Source of the DNA: Niastella koreensis GR20-10
GTDB taxonomy: Bacteria; Bacteroidota; Bacteroidia; Chitinophagales; Chitinophagaceae
NCBI RefSeq assembly: GCF_000246855.1
Contig: NC_016609.1
Span: 3,472,001-3,536,000 of the forward strand
Reading direction: 5' to 3'
Length of the DNA stretch: 64,000 nt
Shown here: piece after piece, positions 34,609 to 43,745 of the stretch
How the letters are laid out: each line of letters begins with the position of its first letter
Numbering within the stretch: position 1 is the stretch's first letter
Notes under the pieces: generated by a model
What the model saw: only the letters and a program-made list of their open reading frames with translations
Database searches by the model: none
What the model was told of the DNA's origin: nothing
Translations under genes and position numbers: made by a program

Positions 34609-37600
34609 ATGAGTTACAGAGTCACTGCCATACTTTCCTTATTGCTCACGCTTGCCATACGCCTGTTTGCCGATAATTATCCGGTAAGATATTTAGGTAT
34701 CGACCAGGGTTTGTCGAACAACGTCGTTACTACTATTTACCAGGATTATAAAGGCTTCCTGTGGTTCGGCACCTATGACGGGCTTAACCGCTATGATGGG
34801 TATGGATTCAGGATTTTCCGGAACGTCATTGGCGACAGTACCTCCTTAAATAACAATACCATTTACACCATCAGGGGCGATGCCGCCAATAACATTTGGG
34901 TAGGCGGCCTCAAGGGCGCCTGTGTATTTGACCCGGTGCGCTCGGCATTTTCCCGCCTTCAATACCAAAGCTGGAACAAGGCCACCCGGCATTATGTACA
35001 GGACAATGTTCATACAATCCAGGCGGCAGCAGCATTCATGCTCATCGGTTCCCAGCAAAATGGCTTATTGGTATTTAAAAACAGATCAACCCCCGGTGAG
35101 CAAATACCATTGCAGCATGATAATATCACAGATGCCAATTATGATGTAACCGCTATTGAATACGACAGCGCCCGCAATACCGTATGGCTGTTTGTTCAAC
35201 AGGTGGGCTTATGTAAATACGACCCGAATAAAAAACAATTGCGGGTGGTGAGCAGTCAGCTCAAACAAGGCAATTGTTTAAAGCTCGACAAAGCGGGCAA
35301 TGTCTGGCTGGGGAACGAGAGCGGATTATTCCAATTTAATACCACTACTAACCAATATTCAACCAACTATCTTCCCACACAAAGCAAAGTCGTAAACCTG
35401 TACTTCGATAAACAGCAGCAAGGCTGGATCGGTTCTGATGGCAATGGCCTGCTGGTATTGCCACCCGGCGCCTCCAAAGCGGCGCCGTATGTAACTTCAG
35501 CGGGCAAACCTGTTGTGAACAGCAATGCGGTTTATGCTATTTATGAAGATGCCGATGGCCGTAAATGGATCGGTACGTTGCGCGGCGGCATCAATATAAT
35601 GGAGTCCAAAACAAGTTCTTTTGCGCACATCACGTATAATCCGCCGGGAAACGACAACCTCGTCAGCAATTTCATTATGTCGTTTTGTGAAGATGAAAAA
35701 CACAATGTATGGATCGGTACCGATGGCGCGGGCCTGCGGTATTGGAACCGGCAAAAAAATGAGTTCAGCCAATACATTCCCAATAACGGCAAAAACGCCA
35801 TCAGCAGCAATTTTATCACCAGTATTGTAAAAGATTACAACAAAGAAATATGGGTGAGCACCTGGCTGGGCGCCATCAATCGTTTTAACCGGCTAAGCGG
35901 CACGTTCAGCCGGTACGATTGTTACAATCCTGTAACCCATGAAAAAGAAAACAACGTATGGCTGTTATACCAGGATGCACAAAACAGGTTATGGGCCAGC
36001 GCCACCAATGAAGGCAGTCTGTACCTGTTGAACCGTCAAAAGGACCGTTTTGAATTATTTGATAACACCATCACCAATTTGCAATGCCTGGCCGAAGACC
36101 GGCAGGGTGGCTTCTGGGGCGGTAATTACTCCACCCTTATTCATATAGATCGCGATCGCAAACAACACACGCATTACAACATCGGTTATACCCTGCGTTG
36201 CATCCATGAAGACCGCCACCATAATTTCTGGATCGGCACGCAGGACGGCGGCTTGTTATTGTTCGATCGTAAAACAGGGCAATACAAACGTTTTACCACC
36301 GCCAATGGGTTGCCCGGCAATACCATTCTCAGAATGCTTGAAGATGATGCGGGCAACTTATGGTTAAGTACCTATAATGGTCTGTGCCGGTTTAACCCAC
36401 AAACAAAAACAGCCCGTAATTTTTCCCATTCAGACGGGTTACAAAGCAACCAGTTCAGCTTTAATGCCGGCCTGGCTTTATCATCGGGTGAATTTTTATT
36501 CGGCGGCATCAAAGGGTTTAATATTTTTTACCCCGATAGTGTAAAAGATGAAACTGAACAACCGGCCATTTATTTAACCGGGCTTAAAATAAATAACACC
36601 ATAGCTGAAGGAAGCGACCCCAGCGTAACCGCGAGAACGCTCGACAAAATAGACCAAATCACCATTCCTTTTGAGCGGGCGGTTTTGTCGCTCGATTTTC
36701 TGGCGCTGGAATACTGCGGGGCCGACAAGATCAATTACGCTTATTTTTTGCTGGGTTGGGATAAAGACTGGAACTATGTAAATCACATCAGAACGGCCAA
36801 TTACTCCCGTTTGCAGGAAGGCACCTACCTGTTTAAAGTAAAGATCATGGATCCCGATGGTACCTGGGGCCACGAAACCCAATTACTGAAGATCATTGTA
36901 TTGCCACCCTGGTACCGTACCTCGTGGGCTTACTTACTTTATGCCCTTGCTTTTGCAGGCGCCATTTACATCTACATTCGTTATACCCGGACCCAGGAAC
37001 GGTTACGGTACGAAATAAAGCTGGCGCATGTGGAGAATGAAAAGGAAAAAGAGCTGATGGAAAAAAAGCTGTCCTTTTTTACCAATATCTCACATGAGTT
37101 CAGAACGCCGCTGTCACTTATTATAAACCCGGTAAAGGAAGCATTGAACAATGAACCGCGTAACGATCTGAAGACCGCCTATCGCAATGCCCGCCGGTTA
37201 CTGAGCCTGGTTGATCAATTATTGCTTTTCAGAAAGGCCGATAACGGGTCGGACTCCTGCAAGATCTCTCCTATCAATATCATTCAATTATGTGATGAAG
37301 TATACCAGTGTTTTATTCACCAGGCCCGTACAAAAAACATTCATTACCAGTTTTCACCGGCTACCACAGAACTGACCATTTATGCCGATTATGAAAAAAT
37401 AGAGATCGCGCTGTTCAACCTGCTTTCCAATGCATTCAAGTTCACCCCCGAAAATGGAATGATCGAATTCAGCGTAGAAGAGACAAATAACGCGGTGGAA
37501 CTGAGTATCCGCGATACGGGTTGTGGTATTGATGCCACAGACAGCGCACGCATCTTTGAAAAATTTCAACAGGCCCATCATGGTAAACGGCAGTCGGGAT

Positions 37601-38670
37601 TTGGCATCGGGCTCTTCCTGGTTAAACAGTTTATCGAAAGCCATAAGGGTACCGTTATTTGTAACAGCATACCCGACCAGGGCACCACTTTTACCATTAC
37701 TTTGTATAAGGGAACCGCACACCTGCCTGCGAACTGTGAATTTATTGCCAATACGCCCGGCGAACAAAACAACCTGCTGCAGGAACTGGCTGCCGGCGCC
37801 ATTCAGCAACCGGAAGAAGAGCCGGTCATCAAACCCATAAAACAGGAAGGCAAACAAGCGGAAGAAGTAGTTACAAAAAACAGGTCAATCCTGCTGATTG
37901 ACGACAATCCCGAGATCACGCATTACCTGCAACAGATCTTTGCACCCAACTACCTGGTGTTTGTTGCCAACAACGGGAACGACGGGTACAAACTGGCGTT
38001 GCAACAGGTCCCCGATCTCATCATCAGCGATATTCATATGCAGGGCATGGACGGCATTGAACTCTGCGCTAAATTAAAACAGAGCGACCTGCTGGGGCAC
38101 ATCCCGGTTATCCTGTTAACGGCATCTACTGCCAGCGAGATAAAATTAAAAGGCATTGAAGGCGGGGCCGACGATTATATTACCAAGCCCTTTGACAAAA
38201 CCCTGTTGCTGGCCAAAGTGGAAACGATCTTGCGCAACCGGAACCTGTTACAGCGGTTCTTTTTTGACAGCATCACCCTGAAAGAAACAAACTCCAAAGT
38301 ACCGGCCGAATACCAGGAATTTTTACGAAAATGTATTGCGGTAATTGAACAGAATATAGATACCGAAGATTTTACCATCAAGAAATTCTCCCAGGCCATG
38401 GGGATGAGTCACCCCGCCCTGTACAATAAAGTAAAATCCATTTCGGGGCAATCGCTGAACGCTTTTATCCGCTCGATAAGACTTAGAAGAGCGGCCGTAC
38501 TAATGTTAACCGAGAACATGAACATCCGGCAGGCTGCCTTCCAGGTAGGCATCAATGACGTGCGGTACTTCCGCGAGCAATTTGTGAAAGTGTTTCATAT
38601 GACGCCGTCGGAATACATTAAGAAGTACAGGCATTCGTTTAACAGGGAGTATAATGTTATTAAAAGTTAA
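34609..38670 (+). CDS. Hybrid two-component system regulator (propeller sensor, kinase, receiver, AraC HTH)
   Basis: The 1353-residue one-piece regulator has: signal peptide (about 1-21), two-component propeller repeats (about 25-690, e.g. GLPGNTILRMLEDDAGNLWL), Y_Y_Y domain (about 695-765), membrane helix (about 771-790), HisKA with phospho-acceptor His829 in ISHEFRTPLS, HATPase (about 930-1040, FGIGLFLVKQ), receiver domain with phospho-acceptor Asp1141 in IISDIHMQGMDG, and an AraC HTH (about 1255-1345). Such HTCS proteins sense oligosaccharides in the periplasm and activate the adjacent polysaccharide locus, here SusC, SusD and GH2 beta-galactosidase downstream. A purine-rich GGGGG sits 8 bp before the ATG, a stronger Shine-Dalgarno-like site than is usual in this phylum. 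Confidence 0.96.
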   Translation: MSYRVTAILSLLLTLAIRLFADNYPVRYLGIDQGLSNNVVTTIYQDYKGFLWFGTYDGLNRYDGYGFRIFRNVIGDSTSLNNNTIYTIRGDAANNIWVGGLKGACVFDPVRSAFSRLQYQSWNKATRHYVQDNVHTIQAAAAFMLIGSQQNGLLVFKNRSTPGEQIPLQHDNITDANYDVTAIEYDSARNTVWLFVQQVGLCKYDPNKKQLRVVSSQLKQGNCLKLDKAGNVWLGNESGLFQFNTTTNQYSTNYLPTQSKVVNLYFDKQQQGWIGSDGNGLLVLPPGASKAAPYVTSAGKPVVNSNAVYAIYEDADGRKWIGTLRGGINIMESKTSSFAHITYNPPGNDNLVSNFIMSFCEDEKHNVWIGTDGAGLRYWNRQKNEFSQYIPNNGKNAISSNFITSIVKDYNKEIWVSTWLGAINRFNRLSGTFSRYDCYNPVTHEKENNVWLLYQDAQNRLWASATNEGSLYLLNRQKDRFELFDNTITNLQCLAEDRQGGFWGGNYSTLIHIDRDRKQHTHYNIGYTLRCIHEDRHHNFWIGTQDGGLLLFDRKTGQYKRFTTANGLPGNTILRMLEDDAGNLWLSTYNGLCRFNPQTKTARNFSHSDGLQSNQFSFNAGLALSSGEFLFGGIKGFNIFYPDSVKDETEQPAIYLTGLKINNTIAEGSDPSVTARTLDKIDQITIPFERAVLSLDFLALEYCGADKINYAYFLLGWDKDWNYVNHIRTANYSRLQEGTYLFKVKIMDPDGTWGHETQLLKIIVLPPWYRTSWAYLLYALAFAGAIYIYIRYTRTQERLRYEIKLAHVENEKEKELMEKKLSFFTNISHEFRTPLSLIINPVKEALNNEPRNDLKTAYRNARRLLSLVDQLLLFRKADNGSDSCKISPINIIQLCDEVYQCFIHQARTKNIHYQFSPATTELTIYADYEKIEIALFNLLSNAFKFTPENGMIEFSVEETNNAVELSIRDTGCGIDATDSARIFEKFQQAHHGKRQSGFGIGLFLVKQFIESHKGTVICNSIPDQGTTFTITLYKGTAHLPANCEFIANTPGEQNNLLQELAAGAIQQPEEEPVIKPIKQEGKQAEEVVTKNRSILLIDDNPEITHYLQQIFAPNYLVFVANNGNDGYKLALQQVPDLIISDIHMQGMDGIELCAKLKQSDLLGHIPVILLTASTASEIKLKGIEGGADDYITKPFDKTLLLAKVETILRNRNLLQRFFFDSITLKETNSKVPAEYQEFLRKCIAVIEQNIDTEDFTIKKFSQAMGMSHPALYNKVKSISGQSLNAFIRSIRLRRAAVLMLTENMNIRQAAFQVGINDVRYFREQFVKVFHMTPSEYIKKYRHSFNREYNVIKS

Positions 38671-38724
38671 CCTGTTAATCCTTTATCAACGCTATCAACC
38701 AGAGGGCAGAGATCCCTCTGCCCT
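38668..38724. repeat. Short TTAAC/TCAAC array and hairpin after the hybrid regulator
   Basis: From the stop codon (38668-38670) onward there are units gttaac, ctgttaa, then tttatcaac and gctatcaac at 9-bp spacing, like the TCAAC arrays elsewhere. A hairpin follows with perfect arms agggcagag (38703-38711) and ctctgccct (38716-38724). There is no T run, so it is not a canonical intrinsic terminator. Confidence 0.6.
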
Positions 38725-38834
38725 GCAACTTCAGACCACAAAAGCAACACCTAACACGAAAACCTTCCTATAAATCCCTAATTTACCCCCTTCTTTTTAG
38801 GAAATACCCCCCTTTCTCCCCCCTGTATGGGGCC

Positions 38835-38841
38835 TACTTTG
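38835..38841 (+). promoter_or_regulatory. Possible -7 box (TACTTTG) for the SusC-SusD-GH2 operon
   Basis: TACTTTG lies 84 bp before the SusC ATG, a one-base-shorter variant of TAnnTTTG. The stretch before it is rich in C runs (ccccc/ccccccc), with no matching -33 TTG. The region 38725-38924 is the only place for the operon promoter and the HTCS binding site. Confidence 0.35.
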
Positions 38842-38924
38842 CATGAGTAGACAGTTGGTATTTACAACTATATGGACCCAAATACCAGCTGGGAACTATT
38901 AATTAACCTAACGAGCTTGTTCGT

Positions 38925-41900
38925 ATGAGACAATTTCTGCAACTGACATTCAGGGCAGCCTGTTACCCATTTTACAGGATCGCCCCACCACTTTTTCTCC
39001 TGGCCTTTTTATTGTTAACCAATCTGTCGCTTTTTGCGCAAACGGCGGTAACAGGCCGGGTGCTCAGCGGCGATGGTCCCCTGCCCGGCGTAACGGTAGC
39101 GGTAAAAGGCACCCAAACCACCACCTCCACCGATGTGAATGGTAAGTTCACCATCCTGGCGCCAGAAAACGCCATCCTGGTTTTTACCCATGTAAATTAT
39201 AAAGCCCAGGAAATGGCTGTAACCGGTGGCAATATGGAGATCACTTTAACACCGGCTAACAACAGCATGTCGGAGGTAATTGTGATTGGTTACAATACCC
39301 AAAAGAAAGCCACGCTCACCGGCTCCATATCGGTGGTAAAAGGCGCCGACCTGGTTAAAAGCCCGCAGGCGAATGTATCCAACTCGCTGGCCGGCCGTTT
39401 CTCGGGGGTTATTCTCAACAACCGCAGTGGCGAACCCGGTTATGATGGATCGGGCATTACCGTTCGCGGACTGGCTACTACCGGTAATAATGATGTACTG
39501 GTGGTGGTAGATGGCGTACCGGGTCAAATTGGCGGGTTAGAACGTTTGAACCCCAATGACATTGAAAGCATTTCGGTACTAAAAGACGCTTCTGCCGCTA
39601 TTTACGGCAGCCGCGCCGCAAATGGCGTAATTCTCGTTACTACCAAACGCGGCCGCACCGGCAAACCTTCCATTTCAGCAAACTATAATCATGGGTTCTC
39701 TTCCCCCACCCGTTTGCCCAGGATGGCCGATGCAAAAACATATGCTGCCATCAGCAATGAAATTGCTTATTACAACAACCCGGCAGGCGGGATGAACCAG
39801 CAGTATTCTGCTGCTGAAATACAAAAGTTTGCCGATGGGTCAGACCCATTGAATTATCCCAATACCGATTGGGCAAAAGCCACGTTGAAAAATTCAACCG
39901 GACAGGACCAGGCCAATGTATCTGTAGCAGGCGGGTCTGACAATGTTCGTTATTACCTGAGCACCGGAATACTTGGCCAGAATGGTTTGTATAAGAATGG
40001 CGCCAACAAATACAACCAGTATAGTTTTCGTTCGAACATCGATGCCAACATCACCAAAGATTTCAAAGTAAGCCTGTATTTATCGGGCCGCGAAGAAGAC
40101 CGCCAGTTCCCAACGTCCTCCTCAGGTGATATTTTCCGTTCCATCTATCGCGCTTATTCAACCGTTCCGGCCTTCTACCCCAATGGCCTGCCCTCTGCCG
40201 GTATTGAAGGCAACAACCCGGCCATGATGGCAACCAGTGCAGGTGGTATTAACAGAAATCCCGGTCAGGTATTCAATGGCATTTTAAAAGGCAGTTATAA
40301 TATTTCAGCCATAAAAGGATTATCGGTTGATGCGTTTGCTGCCGTAGATAGATCGTGGTATTTCTACAAATCATTCGCTACGCCTTACTTATTATATTCT
40401 TACAATAAAACAACCGATACCTATAATTCAAGGATCGTGGGTGGCAACAACAATGCCGCGTCCCTGAACGAAGGCCAGAAAAACCAAACCCAGCTTACCA
40501 CCAACTTCAAGGTGAATTATGCCAACAGCTTTGGCCCTCATAATTTCAATGCCTTTGTTGGTTACGAACAATCGGAGCTTAAACGCGATTCTTTTGGCGC
40601 TGCCCGCATCAATTTCCCAACGCCGCAAACCCCTGAATTATCACAGGGCGGAACAGCAGCTACCGATCGTGATAATGCGGGTAACAGCTATCACTATACC
40701 CGTAAAAGTTACCTCGGCAAACTGTCTTACAATTATGCAGAAAAATACCTGTTCGATGCGCAGCTGCGTATCGATGGTTCCTCCACCTTCCCGGCAGGTA
40801 ACCAGTATGGTTATTTTCCTTCTTTCTCTGCAGGCTGGCGCATTTCCAACGAGTCGTTCCTGCACGATGTTTCGTTTATAAATGACTTAAAAGTACGGGG
40901 CTCTTATGGTGTGCTGGGTAATGACAATGTAGCGCTGTTCCAGTACCTCAACAATTACAGCTTCAATACGCAGGTGGTGCTGGGACCCGGCATATCGCCG
41001 GCCATTGATCTTACCAAACTGGCCAATAAACAAATTCACTGGGAAGAAGCCCGCAAAACCGATATCGCCCTGGAAGGTGTAGTGTTCAACGACATCAATT
41101 TTGAATTTATTTATTTCCGTCAGCAACGATCAAACATCCTGGCTGCGCGCAACGCCTCTATTCCTAATGTAACCGGTATTGTAAATCCATATGGTTCGGA
41201 TCCGCTGGTGCCTTCTGAAAACATTGGAAAGGTGAACAGCAATGGCCTGGAAGCCACCCTGGGTTACAACAACCGCAAAGGAAAATTTCATTATGGCGTG
41301 AGCGGTAACTTCACTTATGCCAAAAGCAAGATCGTGTTCATAGATGAAGCACCGGCGGTATTGTCGTATCAAAAACAAACAGGCAGGCCGTTAAATACTT
41401 ATTTACTATACAATGCAGCCGGCATTTTCCACTCTACCGACGAAATTGCCAAATACCCGCACCTGAGCGGCGCACAACCCGGTGACCTGATATTGCAGGA
41501 CTATAACAACGATGGTAAGATCACCGCCGATGACCAGGTAAGATCAAAATATGGCAACATTCCCGAGATGACTTATGGCATTTTGTTAAACGCCGATTAC
41601 AAATCGTTTGATATCTCCGTAGTATTCGCCGGTCAAACACATGTAAGCCAGTTCGTGCTGCCCGAATCGGGCACGGTGGGCAATTTTTACAGCAGCTGGG
41701 CCGATAACCGATGGAGCCCTTCCAACCCCAACGGCAGTTATCCCCGCGTTGATACCCGCACGTCTGCCTCTGTAAACGGCGGATTGTACCCAAGTACTTT
41801 CTGGTTGAACAATGCTTCGTTCCTGCGGTTGAAAAACGTAGAGCTGGGTTATAATGTAACCGGCCCTGCCCTATCTAAAATGAAAATGCAATCCCTGCGG

Positions 41901-42032
41901 GTATACCTGAGCGCCTTTAACCTGTTCACCATTACCAAAGTAAAAGATTACGATCCGGAAGGTACCAATTACAGTGGACAGTTCTATCCGCAGCAACGCA
42001 TCGTAAACCTTGGGGTAGCCTTACAATTTTAA
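38925..42032 (+). CDS. SusC/RagA TonB-linked transporter of the beta-galactosidase locus
   Basis: The 1035-residue protein has a signal peptide (ending near LSLFAQ, about 39), a CarboxypepD_reg-like domain (about 42-112, VTGRVLSGDGPLPGVTVAV), a TonB box/plug (about 117-250, MSEVIVIGYNTQKKATLTGS and YGSRAANGVILVTTKRG) and a barrel ending in RIVNLGVALQF. No STN domain; regulation is by the hybrid two-component protein upstream. It is the first gene of a SusC-SusD-GH2 operon (18-bp gap to SusD) for import of a beta-galactoside-containing oligosaccharide. Confidence 0.96.
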   Translation: MRQFLQLTFRAACYPFYRIAPPLFLLAFLLLTNLSLFAQTAVTGRVLSGDGPLPGVTVAVKGTQTTTSTDVNGKFTILAPENAILVFTHVNYKAQEMAVTGGNMEITLTPANNSMSEVIVIGYNTQKKATLTGSISVVKGADLVKSPQANVSNSLAGRFSGVILNNRSGEPGYDGSGITVRGLATTGNNDVLVVVDGVPGQIGGLERLNPNDIESISVLKDASAAIYGSRAANGVILVTTKRGRTGKPSISANYNHGFSSPTRLPRMADAKTYAAISNEIAYYNNPAGGMNQQYSAAEIQKFADGSDPLNYPNTDWAKATLKNSTGQDQANVSVAGGSDNVRYYLSTGILGQNGLYKNGANKYNQYSFRSNIDANITKDFKVSLYLSGREEDRQFPTSSSGDIFRSIYRAYSTVPAFYPNGLPSAGIEGNNPAMMATSAGGINRNPGQVFNGILKGSYNISAIKGLSVDAFAAVDRSWYFYKSFATPYLLYSYNKTTDTYNSRIVGGNNNAASLNEGQKNQTQLTTNFKVNYANSFGPHNFNAFVGYEQSELKRDSFGAARINFPTPQTPELSQGGTAATDRDNAGNSYHYTRKSYLGKLSYNYAEKYLFDAQLRIDGSSTFPAGNQYGYFPSFSAGWRISNESFLHDVSFINDLKVRGSYGVLGNDNVALFQYLNNYSFNTQVVLGPGISPAIDLTKLANKQIHWEEARKTDIALEGVVFNDINFEFIYFRQQRSNILAARNASIPNVTGIVNPYGSDPLVPSENIGKVNSNGLEATLGYNNRKGKFHYGVSGNFTYAKSKIVFIDEAPAVLSYQKQTGRPLNTYLLYNAAGIFHSTDEIAKYPHLSGAQPGDLILQDYNNDGKITADDQVRSKYGNIPEMTYGILLNADYKSFDISVVFAGQTHVSQFVLPESGTVGNFYSSWADNRWSPSNPNGSYPRVDTRTSASVNGGLYPSTFWLNNASFLRLKNVELGYNVTGPALSKMKMQSLRVYLSAFNLFTITKVKDYDPEGTNYSGQFYPQQRIVNLGVALQF

Positions 42033-42050
42033 ACAGTAAACCGCCAAACA

Positions 42051-43745
42051 ATGAAGACCATCTTTCGAAATATATTTTATACTGCTTTATCTGTATCAGT
42101 TGTTACTTCCTGCAAAAAAGACTTTCTTGCTGTTCAGCCTACCGACAGGCTTTCGCAGGAATACATCCTGGCCGACTCATCGCTGTTTGAAGATTATGTG
42201 GTTGGCCGCTATGTAGGCATCCGTTTACAGGATAAAGAAGGTGATGGCACCAATCCCGGTTTTGGCCGTGGTTTTGAATACGCCATGTGGAGCTCGCTCA
42301 CCGATGAATCTATTTACAACAACGACGATAATACCTGGCTGGTGCAAAAAGGGTTACTGGCGCCGGAAAATACCGGTATTGCCGGCACCATCTGGGGACG
42401 CAGCTATCGCGGAATCAGGGACTGTAACTTTGCCATCAGTAATATTACCAATGTAAAAATGGCCGCGGACCACAGAGCCCGTTTACTGGCCGAGCTGAAA
42501 TTCATCCGCGCCTTCCGCTACCAGGACCTTATCAGGAATTATGGCGGGGTAATATTAATGGGCGATTCCGCTTATAACCTCACCGATAATTTACAGGACG
42601 ATGCCTTTTTTAAACGAGCATCGCTGAAAGAATCCATCGATTATGCCGTGGCCCAACTGGATGATGCTGCCAATGGATTGCCACTGGACAACGGTGATGG
42701 CTGGTTACTGGGCCGCGCTACCAAAGGCGCCGCACTGGCCCTGAAATCAAGACTGTTGTTATATGCAGCCAGTCCGCTGTATGGCACCGGTACCTGGCAG
42801 GCAGCAGTTACCGCCGCCCAGGCAGTAATTAGTTTGAACAAATACAACCTGTACACCGGCGGGTATGCGAACCTGTTCCTCACCAACGACAACGGCGAAG
42901 GGATCTTTGAACGCCTGTATACAAAGAACGCCAATCACACCCACCTGGAAATAGCCAATGGCCCTAATGGTTATGGTGGCTGGGGTGGCAACCTGCCCTT
43001 GCAAAACCTGGTTGATGATTACGAGATGGACAATGGCAAACCCATTACCGATCCTGCTTCGGGTTATGATGCCAACAATCCCTACGTTGCGCGCGACAAA
43101 CGTTTTTATGCAACCATTTTATACAATGGCGCCACCTATCGTGGCAATACCATTGAAACATTTACACCCGGTGGTAAAGACAGTAAGGATGGTCCCGACA
43201 ACTGGAATACTTCCAAAACCGGTTATTACCTGAAGAAGTACATGAACGATGCCTATCCACTGCAGAATCCCTGGGGCAATGCAGGTTTTCAACCCTGGTT
43301 CTATATCCGCTATGCGGAAATATTGCTGAACTTCGCCGAAGCGGCCAATGAAGTATATGGCGCAGATGTAGTACCTTCCGGATCAACCCTGTCGGCCCGT
43401 ACCGCGATCAATTTAATCAGGCAACGACCCAGTGTGGGCATGCCTGCCCTGCCGGCCGGATTAACACAAACACAAATGCGTACTGCTATTCAATACGAAC
43501 GCCGGGTTGAACTGGCTTTTGAAGAACATCGTTTTTATGATGTAAGAAGATGGAAGATCGCCGATGTAACAGAAAACAAACCTGCAGGTGGGATCACCGT
43601 TACTAAAAGTGGAAGCACGTTTACCTATACAACAAAAGTGGCGCTCGATGGCCGTCATTTTGAGACTAAAAATTACTGGCTGCCTATACCACGCACCGAA
43701 ATCCAGGCCAGCAATAATAAAATTACACAAAACAGCGGTTACTAA
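42051..43745 (+). CDS. SusD/RagB-family lipoprotein of the beta-galactosidase locus
   Basis: The 564-residue protein has lipobox VTSC (Cys21) followed by KKDFLAVQPTDRLSQ, TPR-like helices, and the conserved C-terminal block ERRVELAFEEHRFYDVRRWK with WLPIPRTEIQASN at the end. It is the surface lid and glycan-binding subunit for the SusC encoded just upstream. Its stop codon shares one base with the ATG of the beta-galactosidase gene (TAATG), so the two are translationally coupled. Confidence 0.95.
   Translation: MKTIFRNIFYTALSVSVVTSCKKDFLAVQPTDRLSQEYILADSSLFEDYVVGRYVGIRLQDKEGDGTNPGFGRGFEYAMWSSLTDESIYNNDDNTWLVQKGLLAPENTGIAGTIWGRSYRGIRDCNFAISNITNVKMAADHRARLLAELKFIRAFRYQDLIRNYGGVILMGDSAYNLTDNLQDDAFFKRASLKESIDYAVAQLDDAANGLPLDNGDGWLLGRATKGAALALKSRLLLYAASPLYGTGTWQAAVTAAQAVISLNKYNLYTGGYANLFLTNDNGEGIFERLYTKNANHTHLEIANGPNGYGGWGGNLPLQNLVDDYEMDNGKPITDPASGYDANNPYVARDKRFYATILYNGATYRGNTIETFTPGGKDSKDGPDNWNTSKTGYYLKKYMNDAYPLQNPWGNAGFQPWFYIRYAEILLNFAEAANEVYGADVVPSGSTLSARTAINLIRQRPSVGMPALPAGLTQTQMRTAIQYERRVELAFEEHRFYDVRRWKIADVTENKPAGGITVTKSGSTFTYTTKVALDGRHFETKNYWLPIPRTEIQASNNKITQNSGY

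Noticed and set aside
38703..38724. Hairpin after the hybrid regulator as an intrinsic terminator
   Set aside because: The stem is perfect, but no T run follows on either strand; it is kept only as a hairpin next to the array.
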